Below, piece by piece: positions 36,078 through 44,501 of a stretch of DNA of 64,000 nucleotides. The notes beneath the pieces are model-generated. The model was not told the DNA's origin, did no database searches, and saw only the letters and a list, made by a program, of their open reading frames with translations. A program made the position numbers and the translations under genes. The stretch covers positions 124,001-188,000 of the forward strand of contig NZ_FNAP01000002.1 in NCBI RefSeq assembly GCF_900101965.1, in the 5' to 3' direction. Numbering within the stretch: the stretch's first letter is position 1; each line of letters opens with the position of its first letter. The DNA comes from Rhodospira trueperi. Its GTDB lineage: Bacteria; Pseudomonadota; Alphaproteobacteria; Rhodospirillales; Rhodospirillaceae.

Positions 36078-36932
36078 CTACAGGTCCGGACGTTCAGGGC
36101 GGTACTGTACCCTGTTGGCGGTTTCGAACCCATCCACGAACTGGGCGAGTTCGCGGCGGCGCGCCAGGGCCGCCTCTATCTGAAGGTGCAGGTGCTCCGG
36201 CGCTTTCGCCGGGGACCCGCCATTTCCGGGCGCCCGTTCCAGGAACTGCCGCAGATTGGTGCTCTCGATCAGGTCGGCGCAGAAGTTCAGCACTTCCGGC
36301 ACGGTCACCTTGCGCGTCTTCGCATGGTGGACGGAAATCGAGAATGAGCCGGTTCGCCCCTCCTTGCGCTCCAGGACGGCGGCGCGCAGATATCCCGAGA
36401 ACGGGGTGACCACGACGGCGGTCTGGCTGTCGTGCTGGACCACGATCTCTGAGGCGGAGACGCGGCCGAACAGGCTGAGCATGGCGGCCTTGATCGTGCG
36501 CTCGTCCAGGTCGGCGCCGCGTGCCATCCGCTCAATGGCCTCAATCGGCGGCGAGTCGGTTGTGGCGAACACCGTCTTGCCGCCGACATGCAGGGATGTC
36601 CAAGCCGCGTCGTTGAATTTCCGGTCATAGGCCGGAATCTTGCGGTCCCACAACGCCGCCCAGTCCGGGGGGTAGGCGTTCTCGGGCTCGAAGGCTTCGG
36701 GATCGCGCAGAAAGCGTTCGGCCACGACCGCCGCCATGCGCAGTGTTCCGGAGACGGAATGCGCGCGCACCACGATGGTGTCCGAGTGCGACTTCGAAGA
36801 CACCTCCATGGTGAGCCGGTTGCTCCTGAGCACGAAGGTCGGCGTTTCCGAATCCTTCCTCTCGGATCGATCCCCGAAGCGGTGGATCACCGACTTTTCG
36901 CGATAGAGTGTGATGGGGCCGATCGTGGCCAT
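36078..36932 (-). CDS. Conserved-looking hypothetical protein
   Basis: 284-aa soluble protein, not recognised. It mixes beta-rich segments (TVFATTDSPP, EIVVQHDSQTAVVVTP) with a charged C-terminus. No signal peptide, membrane segment or catalytic motif found. The ATG at 36932 is preferred to 36968 because it follows a TAGG-type site and gives a cleaner start. It precedes the methyltransferase gene by four bases. Confidence 0.6.
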   Translation of the reverse strand: MATIGPITLYREKSVIHRFGDRSERKDSETPTFVLRSNRLTMEVSSKSHSDTIVVRAHSVSGTLRMAAVVAERFLRDPEAFEPENAYPPDWAALWDRKIPAYDRKFNDAAWTSLHVGGKTVFATTDSPPIEAIERMARGADLDERTIKAAMLSLFGRVSASEIVVQHDSQTAVVVTPFSGYLRAAVLERKEGRTGSFSISVHHAKTRKVTVPEVLNFCADLIESTNLRQFLERAPGNGGSPAKAPEHLHLQIEAALARRRELAQFVDGFETANRVQYRPERPDL

Positions 36933-36966
36933 GGAACCTAGCTTCGTCGTTGCGCGTCTTGATGGC

Positions 36967-37725
36967 ATGTCTCGGATCGGGACGCGGGCTGTTTTCTGCG
37001 TTGGTCAGCCTCGGTCAAACCGGCATGATCCGACGCACAATCTGTACAGGAGCGGGACGGCATTGGAAAGAGGGTCTGGCCCCCCCGGCAGGGCGGTAAA
37101 TGGCGAAGTCGCGATCATCGTCCTGGGCGCGGCCGTGCGCGCGGACGGCACGGCCAGCGCGGCCATGGTCCGCCGGGTGCGTCACGCGGCGGGTTTGGCG
37201 CGCGACATGCCGGGTGCGGTGGTGGTGCTGTCCGGCGGACAGGGCAAGCGTCACCCGCCCGATGCCCCGCCCGAGGCCCGCCTGATGGCGGATCTGGCGA
37301 TCCGGGAGGGCGTGGCGCCGGAGGCCCTGATCTTGGAGCCACGCTCCCGGGATACTTTCGGCAATGCCCGCCACAGCCTCGCCCTGTTGGAAGGGCGGGC
37401 GATCCGGCAGATCCGGTTGGTGACCGATCGGCCGCACCTGCGCCGGGCGTTGTGGTGCTTCCGCCGGGTCGGCCGGGCGCGCGGGCTGGCCGTGGACATC
37501 GCGGGCGCCGGCGTGCCCATCCCGGATCGGCGGGTGGCCGCGCTAGCGCACGTTCGGGAAGTCTTCGCGCTGCTGATCTATGCGGCGCGCCTGCGGCGCC
37601 GGGCGGTCCTTGCCGCGTCCCCCGGGGACGCCCATGATGGGGTGACTCACGTGCCTGGGAGGACCAACACCGCCGATGCCAACCACCGCCCCCCCGCGTC
37701 CGCTGGACGGGATTCGCATTCTTGA
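36967..37725 (+). CDS. DUF218/YdcF-like protein
   Basis: About 252 aa. The DUF218 core is clear: AIIVLGAAVRADGTAS, VVVLSGGQG, then EPRSRDTFGNARHS and IRLVTDRPHLRRALWCF. DUF218 proteins are often SAM- or envelope-related, with unclear function. The start is uncertain: ATG at 36967, or TTG at 37063 with AGGAG about 11 bases upstream, which better suits the core. The 3' end overlaps the next gene by 50 bases in another frame. Confidence 0.8.
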   Translation: MSRIGTRAVFCVGQPRSNRHDPTHNLYRSGTALERGSGPPGRAVNGEVAIIVLGAAVRADGTASAAMVRRVRHAAGLARDMPGAVVVLSGGQGKRHPPDAPPEARLMADLAIREGVAPEALILEPRSRDTFGNARHSLALLEGRAIRQIRLVTDRPHLRRALWCFRRVGRARGLAVDIAGAGVPIPDRRVAALAHVREVFALLIYAARLRRRAVLAASPGDAHDGVTHVPGRTNTADANHRPPASAGRDSHS

Positions 37726-38881
37726 CGCGGCCACCTTCATCGCCGGGCCGTTCACCACGGCGGTGCTGGGCGAGTTCGGCGCCGAGGTCATCAAGGTCGA
37801 GCAGCCCGGCGCGGGCGACCCGTTCCGGCGCTTCGGCACCCCCACCGCGCGCGGCGACAGCCTCGCCTTCCTCAGCGAGGCCCGCGACAAGCGCTCGGTG
37901 ACGCTGGACCTGCGTCAGCCGGCCGGGGCGCGCATCTTCCGGAAGCTGGCCGCCAAATCCCAGGTGGTCTGCGAGAACTTCCGCCCCGGCACCATGGAGC
38001 GCTGGGGGCTGGGCTGGAGCGACCTGCGCGCCGTCAACCCGGCCCTGGTCATGCTGCGGGTCAGCGGCTACGGCCAGGACGGTCCCTATGCCGGCCGACC
38101 CGGCTTCGCCCGCATCGCCCATGCCTTCGGCGGCCTGACCCATCTGGCGGGCATGCCGGACGGGCCGCCGGTCACACCCGGCTCGACCTCGCTGGCCGAT
38201 TACATGTCGGGGCTGTTCGGCGCCGTCGGTGTGCTGATGGCGTTGCGCCACGCCGAACAGACCGGCGAGGGGCAGGTCATCGACATCGCCTTGTACGAGT
38301 CGGTGTTCCGCGTGCTGGACGAAATGGCGCCCCGCTACGCCCACGACGGCACGGTGCGCGGGCGCGAGGGTGCCGGCACGCTCAACGCCTGCCCGCACGG
38401 CCACTTTCCGTGCGCCGATGGTGCCTGGGTGGCCATCGCCTGCACCAGCGACAAGATGTTCGCCCGCCTGACCGAGGTGATGGACCGCGCGGACCTGCTG
38501 GCGCGGTTCCCGACCACCGCCGACCGGCTGGCCGACCGGGCCACCGTCGATGGCGCGGTCGAGACCTGGACCGGCACCATGCCGCGCGACGAAGTGGTTC
38601 AGGTCTGCACCGACGGCCATGTGCCCTGTGGGCCGGTCAACACCATCGCCGACCTGTTCGCCGATCCGCACATCGCCGCGCGCGGCAACATGACCCAAGT
38701 GCTGGCGGAGGGACTGGGCCCGGTCACCCTGCCCAACGTGCTGCCGCGCCTGTCGGCGACACCGGGACACATCGACCGGGCCGGGCCGCCCCTGGGCGCG
38801 GACACCGACGCCGTGCTGTCGGACCTGCTGGGCATCCCGGAGGCCGAACGCGCCACCCTGCGGGCCGATGGGGTGATCTGA
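37676..38881 (+). CDS. CaiB/BaiF family III CoA-transferase
   Basis: 401-aa family III CoA-transferase, which moves CoA between organic acids. LDGIRILDAATFIAGPFTT, EFGAEVIKVE, LSEARDKRSVTLDL and NFRPGTMERWGL are family signatures; the catalytic Asp is probably Asp175 in SLADYMSG. Its start lies inside the end of the DUF218 gene. The acid substrate cannot be assigned. Confidence 0.94.
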   Translation: MPTTAPPRPLDGIRILDAATFIAGPFTTAVLGEFGAEVIKVEQPGAGDPFRRFGTPTARGDSLAFLSEARDKRSVTLDLRQPAGARIFRKLAAKSQVVCENFRPGTMERWGLGWSDLRAVNPALVMLRVSGYGQDGPYAGRPGFARIAHAFGGLTHLAGMPDGPPVTPGSTSLADYMSGLFGAVGVLMALRHAEQTGEGQVIDIALYESVFRVLDEMAPRYAHDGTVRGREGAGTLNACPHGHFPCADGAWVAIACTSDKMFARLTEVMDRADLLARFPTTADRLADRATVDGAVETWTGTMPRDEVVQVCTDGHVPCGPVNTIADLFADPHIAARGNMTQVLAEGLGPVTLPNVLPRLSATPGHIDRAGPPLGADTDAVLSDLLGIPEAERATLRADGVI

Positions 38882-38938
38882 GCCCGGTTTCGTTTGATAC
38901 GGAAACCGGTTGAACCGTTCGCAATCCGGCGAATTGGC

Positions 38939-39023
38939 CCGTAGGTTGGGGTGAGCGGAGCGAACCCCAACGTCGGCCGCACCCGTTGGGGTTCGGTGCG
39001 TTGCACCTCACCCCAACCTACGG
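38939..39023. repeat. Palindromic intergenic repeat (GTAGGTTGGGGTGAG type)
   Basis: CCGTAGGTTGGGGTGAG at 38939 is inverted as CTCACCCCAACCTACGG ending 39023, with nested CGAACCCCAAC and GTTGGGGTTCG copies inside. This is the classic shape of a proteobacterial dispersed BIME-like element. It lies between the convergent CoA-transferase and hydrolase genes. Confidence 0.75.
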
Positions 39024-39078
39024 AAAGGCGGCCGACGCGCGGACCAATCAAGCGGTGTTCGTGCGATTGGGGTCTGAA

Positions 39079-39154
39079 CGTAGGGCGGCTGGCCATGGGA
39101 CAGCCGCCGGTCAATCGCAATCTGGCGGGTGTCCTTCGTCCACCCGCCCTACGG
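39079..39154. repeat. Second palindromic repeat (GTAGGGCGG type)
   Basis: CGTAGGGCGGCTGG at 39079 is roughly inverted by CACCCGCCCTACGG ending 39154. It is related to the units at 57.2-57.6 kb by its GTAGGGCGG core. Confidence 0.65.
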
Positions 39155-39216
39155 GCGAACGCTCCGTCCGAATGCGGGATAGTGAGAACCGGTCATCCGG
39201 TTTTGGCATGGGGTCC

Positions 39217-39921
39217 CTACCCCCGTAGCCACGCCCGCACCGCCGCCGAGACCGCCGCCGGCTGTTCCAGCGGCGACAGGTGGCCGCAGTCGGGAATGAC
39301 TTCCAGGCGGGCATGGGGCAGGCCGTCGCGCATTTCCTCGTGCATCTCCGGCGGGGTCAGGGCGTCGTCGCGGCCGCACAGCACCAGCGTCGGACAGGCG
39401 ATTCCGGCCAGCGCCGCGCGCCGGTCGGGCCGGCCCATGATCGCCGTCTGCTGGCGGATGAAGCCCTCGGGCCCGACCCGCGTCGCCATGCCGCGCACCG
39501 TCCCGGCGATGGCCTCGTCCTCGGCGTGCGCGGGCGTCACCAACATCGGCAGCAAGGCCGGCATGACCTCGCCGAAGCGGCCGTCGCGTGCCCAGCCGAT
39601 CAGTTCGTGGCGGCGCGCGCTCTGCTCCGGCTTGTCGGCGCGGGCGTTGGTGTCGAGCAGGGCCAGCCGCTCGACCCGCTCCGGCGCCGCCAGCGCCACC
39701 GCTAGCGCGACGTAGCCGCCCATGGACAGCCCGGCGAGGGCGAAGCGGGGCGGCGCCTCGGCCAGCACCCGGGCGGCCAGGGCCGCGATGGACTCATCAC
39801 GGGTGAGGTCGGCGACCACCGGATCGGCGATGTCGGCCAGATCCCGGACCTGCGCCGCCCATAGCGCGGCGTCGTTGAGCAGGCCGGGCAGAAGTACCAA
39901 TGGGGCGCGGGTCTCGGTCAT
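39217..39921 (-). CDS. Alpha/beta hydrolase
   Basis: 234-aa hydrolase. VLLPGLLNDAALW starts the fold, the nucleophile is Ser66 in GLSMGG, VLCGRDDALTP supplies the acid and IPDCGHLSPLEQP the catalytic His. The start at 39921 is selected because longer frames lack family sequence. Ester or lactone substrate unknown. Confidence 0.9.
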   Translation of the reverse strand: MTETRAPLVLLPGLLNDAALWAAQVRDLADIADPVVADLTRDESIAALAARVLAEAPPRFALAGLSMGGYVALAVALAAPERVERLALLDTNARADKPEQSARRHELIGWARDGRFGEVMPALLPMLVTPAHAEDEAIAGTVRGMATRVGPEGFIRQQTAIMGRPDRRAALAGIACPTLVLCGRDDALTPPEMHEEMRDGLPHARLEVIPDCGHLSPLEQPAAVSAAVRAWLRG

Positions 39922-40063
39922 GGGCTTGGCTCCGTGTTGTGAGGATAAAGAACCCGGATGTGTCCCGAAACGGATGGCGGGCCGCACGACACCCCGGGAT
40001 GATCCGGGTCGACGAGTCAACCCTATCCCATCAACGCCCGTTTCGCCGCCCGCTCTTCGCCGA

Positions 40064-41680
40064 TCACGACGGCGCGGTCAGCCTCTGATGCAGCTCGATC
40101 ACCCGCTTTTCCTCGCGGTCGCGAATGACGTCGAAAACCTCGCGCCGGGCCGCCACGACATCATCCACATACGCCTGCAACTCGGCCTCCAGGCGCTCCA
40201 GGGTGCGGATGGCCCCGATCTGGCTGCTCAGGACGGCGGCATCCTCCTCCGCCTGCGCGGCCCAGCCCAGCACCGAGTTCGGCAGCGCCAGCACATCGGT
40301 GAACTGTGAATAGCCCGCCAGACCGGAAAACGGATCCGTCGGGATGGTGTTCATCCACTCCACCGTGCTGCGGATCATGCCCTTGAAGACGTTGGCCGAA
40401 AAGGTGTCGCGCAGCTCGGCCAGCCGCGCCGAGACGGCGGCCTTGCGCTCGGTGGCCTCCAGGTAGGTTTCCTTGGTAGTCTCGGTGGCGGCCACCAGCG
40501 CGTCGTATCGATCCATGCCCGCCTGGGTGGGGACCGTGTGCCAGCGCCAGGCCACTCCCGCCGTCGTCAGCTCGGCCAGGGATGCCCTGAGGGAGTCGAC
40601 CTGACGGCCCGCCAGATCGAAGTCGTGCGCCGCGATGCTGGCGGCGATGGCGGCGGCCTGCTCGTCCAGGCGCTCCAGATCGCCGCGCACGCGGTCGTCG
40701 TGCCGATCCGCGACGGTTAGGTAGGCGCCGGCGAACCAGGCCGCGCCGTCGTCGGCGCCGCCCGGCACGCCGTGGCCGAGGAAGTAGACGGTCTCGGACA
40801 CCTCGCCCCGGGTCTCGATGATCATCGCGCCGTCCGGCCTCCGCTCGAGGATGCGGTAGGTGTCGAGGCTCGACAGATCGTAGTCCGGCGCGTAGCGGTT
40901 CACCGTCGCGACAACGCCCGTGACGTCGGCTTCCACCTTGTAGCGCCACCGGTCCGTCCCGGCCACGGGTTCGCGGGCCACCGCCCGCAGGGCGACATCC
41001 AGCGTCGCGGACTTCATCGGGCGCGTGGGCATCGCCACACCGGTGTCCGCATAGGTCCGGTCCATGTCGTAGCGCGAGACCAGCCGGAACCCGGGGCCGT
41101 CGGCGAGACTCTCGAAGACCGACTCCTGGCGGTCCACCACCGCCAGCGGGCGGTTGTCCGGATGGCCCGTGGTACTGTCCGAGGCCTCCTCCAGGGTGGC
41201 CACCACGCGGCCCCGGTCGTCACGGGCGACGGTCAGGCCGGGCGCGGTGCCCATCCCGACGTCGTACGGCCCGGAAACCGGCACCGACAGGGCGGCCTCG
41301 AGGCCGTCGGCCGCCCAGACCGGACGGCCGTCCACCAGGGTCAGATGGGTTCCCGCGAAGCTGATCCGGCCCCATCCGGCCAGCGGCAGCCGGCGGGAGC
41401 CGAAGGCCAGGGTGGAGTCCCCGGGCAGGTCGGGCCCGTCGCCGCCCATCCCCATCATCGCGTACAGGCCCTCGCCGGCCTCGTTGTAGGGCGTTTCCGC
41501 AAGACCCATCAGGCGCGGCCAGGGCACGGTTTCGGCTCCGCCCGAGGCGGCGGGATCGGCGTGGCCGGCCCCCGGGGCGAGGGCGACGCCGAGCGACAGC
41601 AGTGCCAGGACGGCGATGACGGAACGGCGGATCAACACCCGCCGGCACAACAGAACGGGCACGACAGACTCCTTCTTCAT
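40064..41680 (-). CDS. Secreted protein of unknown function
   Basis: 538-aa protein with a signal peptide (basic [20 protein letters not shown], likely cut near GHA). The middle (about 40-300) is beta-rich; the C-terminal half (about 320-538) is helical and charged, with coiled-coil character. No known domain recognised. A CGGAGC site precedes the ATG at 41680. It stands next to the pseudogene region. Confidence 0.75.
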   Translation of the reverse strand: MKKESVVPVLLCRRVLIRRSVIAVLALLSLGVALAPGAGHADPAASGGAETVPWPRLMGLAETPYNEAGEGLYAMMGMGGDGPDLPGDSTLAFGSRRLPLAGWGRISFAGTHLTLVDGRPVWAADGLEAALSVPVSGPYDVGMGTAPGLTVARDDRGRVVATLEEASDSTTGHPDNRPLAVVDRQESVFESLADGPGFRLVSRYDMDRTYADTGVAMPTRPMKSATLDVALRAVAREPVAGTDRWRYKVEADVTGVVATVNRYAPDYDLSSLDTYRILERRPDGAMIIETRGEVSETVYFLGHGVPGGADDGAAWFAGAYLTVADRHDDRVRGDLERLDEQAAAIAASIAAHDFDLAGRQVDSLRASLAELTTAGVAWRWHTVPTQAGMDRYDALVAATETTKETYLEATERKAAVSARLAELRDTFSANVFKGMIRSTVEWMNTIPTDPFSGLAGYSQFTDVLALPNSVLGWAAQAEEDAAVLSSQIGAIRTLERLEAELQAYVDDVVAARREVFDVIRDREEKRVIELHQRLTAPS

Positions 41681-41731
41681 CAGCTCCGGACAAGACCCTC
41701 CCGCTCCCGGAAAAGGGTTCGGCACCCTCCC

Positions 41732-41967
41732 TCACCCCATCTCGGCCAGTCTGGCCGCCTGGTCCTCGGCGATCAGGGGATCGATGACGTCGTCCAGCGC
41801 CTCGCCGGTGATGACCCGGTCGAGGGTGTAGGGTGGTGAAAGTGAGGGGGATGTGGTGGTCGGTCTCCCGGCCCCGCGGGAAGTTGTACGTCCGGATGCG
41901 TTCCGAGCGGTCGCCGGAGCCCACCTGGCTCTTGCACGCGTCGGCGCGTTCCCGGTCGGCGGCCTCC
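41732..41967 (-). pseudogene. Decayed 3' fragment of prfA
   Basis: Closely resembles the last 225 or so bases of intact prfA (47724-47948). The encoded pieces [20 protein letters not shown] and [19 protein letters not shown] are recognisable but lie in different frames; the join near 41830-41870 is frameshifted. Homology stops at about 41967. The fragment is a duplication remnant, not a functional release factor. Confidence 0.85.
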
Positions 41968-41968
41968 G

Positions 41969-42180
41969 TTTACCCCGCGCGGCACCGCCGTGTCCATGAT
42001 GACGCAGTCGGCGCTTCGGTGCTGATGTGGACCGGCCCGCTCTCCGCCATCACCACCGCGCCGAAGCCGATGGAACAGTTCGGCTCCACCGCCACATCCC
42101 CGCGTGCGTGGCGTTCGGCGCCACGCACGCGGTGGGATGGGCCTGGGGGCCATGGCGCGCGTGTTCGATCCTCATGGCAT
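41969..42180 (-). pseudogene. Decayed hexapeptide transferase (gamma-carbonic-anhydrase-like) fragment
   Basis: On the minus strand three frames together spell a left-handed beta-helix protein: PTACVAPNATHAG, then GDVAVEPNCSIGFGAVVMAE and SGPVHIS, then DCVIMDTAVPRG. At least two frameshifts separate these. It is fused directly to the prfA fragment. The fragment ends 34 bases before the stop of the chemoreceptor gene. Confidence 0.7.
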
Positions 42181-42213
42181 GACCGTCAACACGCGCGCAT
42201 GGGGTGGACGGTG

Positions 42214-44196
42214 TCACGCGACACGGGCCGTGGGCACGTGGTCCGACCGCTCATGCCGCGCCACGAAGGTCCGCAATTTGCCGGCGTCTGCTTCGTCCAT
42301 GTCCAGACGGATGTGAGACGATTGGCCCGTCACGGTGACGATGATGCCCGCGACCGTGCCCATGCCCGGCAGGGTCATCCGGAACTCCTTGCTGTCCCCG
42401 ATCTTGATGACGCGATCCAGGGTTCCGACTCCGCTGAAGGCCAGATCCTGCAACAGGCAGGCTTGGGCCTCGCCGACGCCGAAGTCCAGCGTCACCGCGA
42501 CGTTCACGGTTCGCAGCCTGTTGGCGTCGCGGTCCTCGTCGCTGCTGGACCGGATGATGCGCTCCAGGGCGCCCTGCATCTCTTGCACCCGCTCGCGAAC
42601 CTCATCGGAGGAGGCGGTGACTGAGCGGGCATGCTGGCCCGTGGTCTCGCTGCTCGTGGAGACGGCTTCAATGTTGTCGGACGACTCCTGGGTGCTGCGC
42701 GCCGCCAATTGCGCGTTGTGGCTGATCTCTCCGGTGGCGGCGGTCTGCTCCTCGACGGCGGCCGAAATGGCGGCCGAAACCTCGCTGAGTTGCGCGATCA
42801 CCCGGGCGATGCCCTTGATGGCGTCCACCGCCTGTTGGGTCGCGGCCTGCATGCCGGTGATCTGGTCGCCGATCTCCTCCGTGGCCTTGGCGGTCTGGGT
42901 GGCCAGGGTCTTGACTTCGTTGGCGACCACGGCGAACCCCTTGCCGGCCTCGCCCGCGCGGGCCGCCTCGATCGTCGCGTTGAGCGCCAGCAGATTGGTC
43001 TGTTTGGCGATGTCCTCGATCAGACCGACCACTTCGCCGATCTGGTTCGCCGCCTCCGCCAGACCGGAGACGCGGGCGTTCGTCTGCTCGGCCTCCTCCT
43101 CGGCCCGCCGCGCGACGTCCGCTGCGTTAGACACCTGGCTGCCGATCTCGGCGATGGACGTCGACAGTTCTTCGGCCGCCGCGGCGACGGCATCCACGTT
43201 GCGGGACGCATCCTGCGAGGCGGAGGCGGCCGCCCCGGCACCACGCTCGGTCTCCGAGACCGCCGAGGCCATCTCGCCGGCCGCTTCGCGCATGGCGTCG
43301 GCCTGTTGCAGAACCAGATCGATGGCGCTGCGCACCTCTTCGTCGAGGGCATTGGTCAGGGCCAGCATCTCGGCCCGGACCCGGCGCGCGTTGCGCCGCT
43401 CCTGCGTGGCCTGCTCCGTCTGGAGGCGCTGCACTTCACGGGCGTTGTCCTTGAAGACCTGAATGGCCCCGGCCATTTCGCCCACCTCGTCGCGCCGATT
43501 CGTACTCGGCACTTCGGTGTCGAGGTCGCCGCTGGCCAGCGTGGTCATGGCCGATGTCAAACCCCGGAGCGGTCCCGTGATGCCGCGAATAATCATCAGG
43601 GCGATCAGCGCCGCAACGACCAGGATCCCCAGGGCGATGGCGCCCAGTTGCGTCGCCTTTTCGAAGGCGGCGGCGTTGATGTCGCTGACGTAGGCACCGC
43701 TGGCGACGTACCATTGCCAGGGTGTAAACGCTTCGACCCAGGTGATTTTGTCTTCCGGTGTTTCCGACCCGGGGCGCGGAAACTCATAGGAAACCAAGCC
43801 GCCGCCGGCTCGCGCCTTGGCAGTGAGCACCTGGGCGATGGGGTCCGTGCGCACGGTGCCCTCCCACTCCGGGCGGGGCGCCATGACCAGAGCGGTGCCG
43901 TCGTAATTGAAGACGAACACATACTCCTTGCCCTCCTGGTACCGCATCGGCCGGATCGCATCGCGCGCGCGGGTCTGCGCGGTGTCCAGGTCCAGGCGCC
44001 CGGCCTCCACCTCGGCATGGTAGCGCGCGACAATGCCGGCTGCGGCCTCGGCCACGGCGCGCACCTGCGCCGTTCGCTCACTCAAGAGATTGGCGCGAAT
44101 GAAGGCAAAGGCGAAGGCAACGACCACAATCAAACCAATGGCGGCAACTGCAGTCGGGAACCAAATCTTGGTTCGGATACGGATGTTCTTGAGCAT
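42214..44196 (-). CDS. Methyl-accepting chemotaxis protein with Cache and PilZ-like domains
   Basis: 660-aa chemoreceptor. TM1 about 12-33; a single Cache (sCache_2-like) periplasmic sensor about 40-180 ([36 protein letters not shown]); TM2 about 184-204; HAMP to about 256; signalling tip [20 protein letters not shown] near 396-415. The C-terminus (about 556-645) is PilZ-like with RDANR (RxxxR, 556-560) and DLAFSG, so c-di-GMP binding is more plausible here than in the receptor at 1-4 kb. The ATG at 44196 has AGGGCGGA upstream. Confidence 0.93.
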   Translation of the reverse strand: MLKNIRIRTKIWFPTAVAAIGLIVVVAFAFAFIRANLLSERTAQVRAVAEAAAGIVARYHAEVEAGRLDLDTAQTRARDAIRPMRYQEGKEYVFVFNYDGTALVMAPRPEWEGTVRTDPIAQVLTAKARAGGGLVSYEFPRPGSETPEDKITWVEAFTPWQWYVASGAYVSDINAAAFEKATQLGAIALGILVVAALIALMIIRGITGPLRGLTSAMTTLASGDLDTEVPSTNRRDEVGEMAGAIQVFKDNAREVQRLQTEQATQERRNARRVRAEMLALTNALDEEVRSAIDLVLQQADAMREAAGEMASAVSETERGAGAAASASQDASRNVDAVAAAAEELSTSIAEIGSQVSNAADVARRAEEEAEQTNARVSGLAEAANQIGEVVGLIEDIAKQTNLLALNATIEAARAGEAGKGFAVVANEVKTLATQTAKATEEIGDQITGMQAATQQAVDAIKGIARVIAQLSEVSAAISAAVEEQTAATGEISHNAQLAARSTQESSDNIEAVSTSSETTGQHARSVTASSDEVRERVQEMQGALERIIRSSSDEDRDANRLRTVNVAVTLDFGVGEAQACLLQDLAFSGVGTLDRVIKIGDSKEFRMTLPGMGTVAGIIVTVTGQSSHIRLDMDEADAGKLRTFVARHERSDHVPTARVA

Positions 44197-44386
44197 GGCG
44201 CGATGATCCGCCCTGATTGAAACAGACGGATCGATGGTACGCCTCTTTGGAACGATCAGACAATATGTCGCTTTTCCTATTGTGGGTAATAGGGGTTATA
44301 ACGAAATAAGAGATTAGCGCAGATAAGGCCCGCAATGAGGGCCACTTGCCCGAGGCCCCGGTGCGGCGCTTCGGCCCCTCCGGGCG

Positions 44387-44414
44387 CCCCTTTACCCCAT
44401 CTCCGCCAGCTTGG
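44387..44414 (+). repeat. Left 28-bp direct repeat of the prfA 3' end
   Basis: CCCCTTTACCCCATCTCCGC followed by CAGCTTGG, identical to 47719-47746, which includes the stop codon and last codons of prfA. The two copies bracket the island as an attachment-site-like duplication would. Similarity ends immediately to the right. Confidence 0.85.
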
Positions 44415-44501
44415 CGGACTGCCCTGGCACGGTCACCCGCCCATCCGCCACCATCTCCGCACCGAGCGATCGCGCGGTCAAGGACAGATTCCCGTCAGAG
44501 T

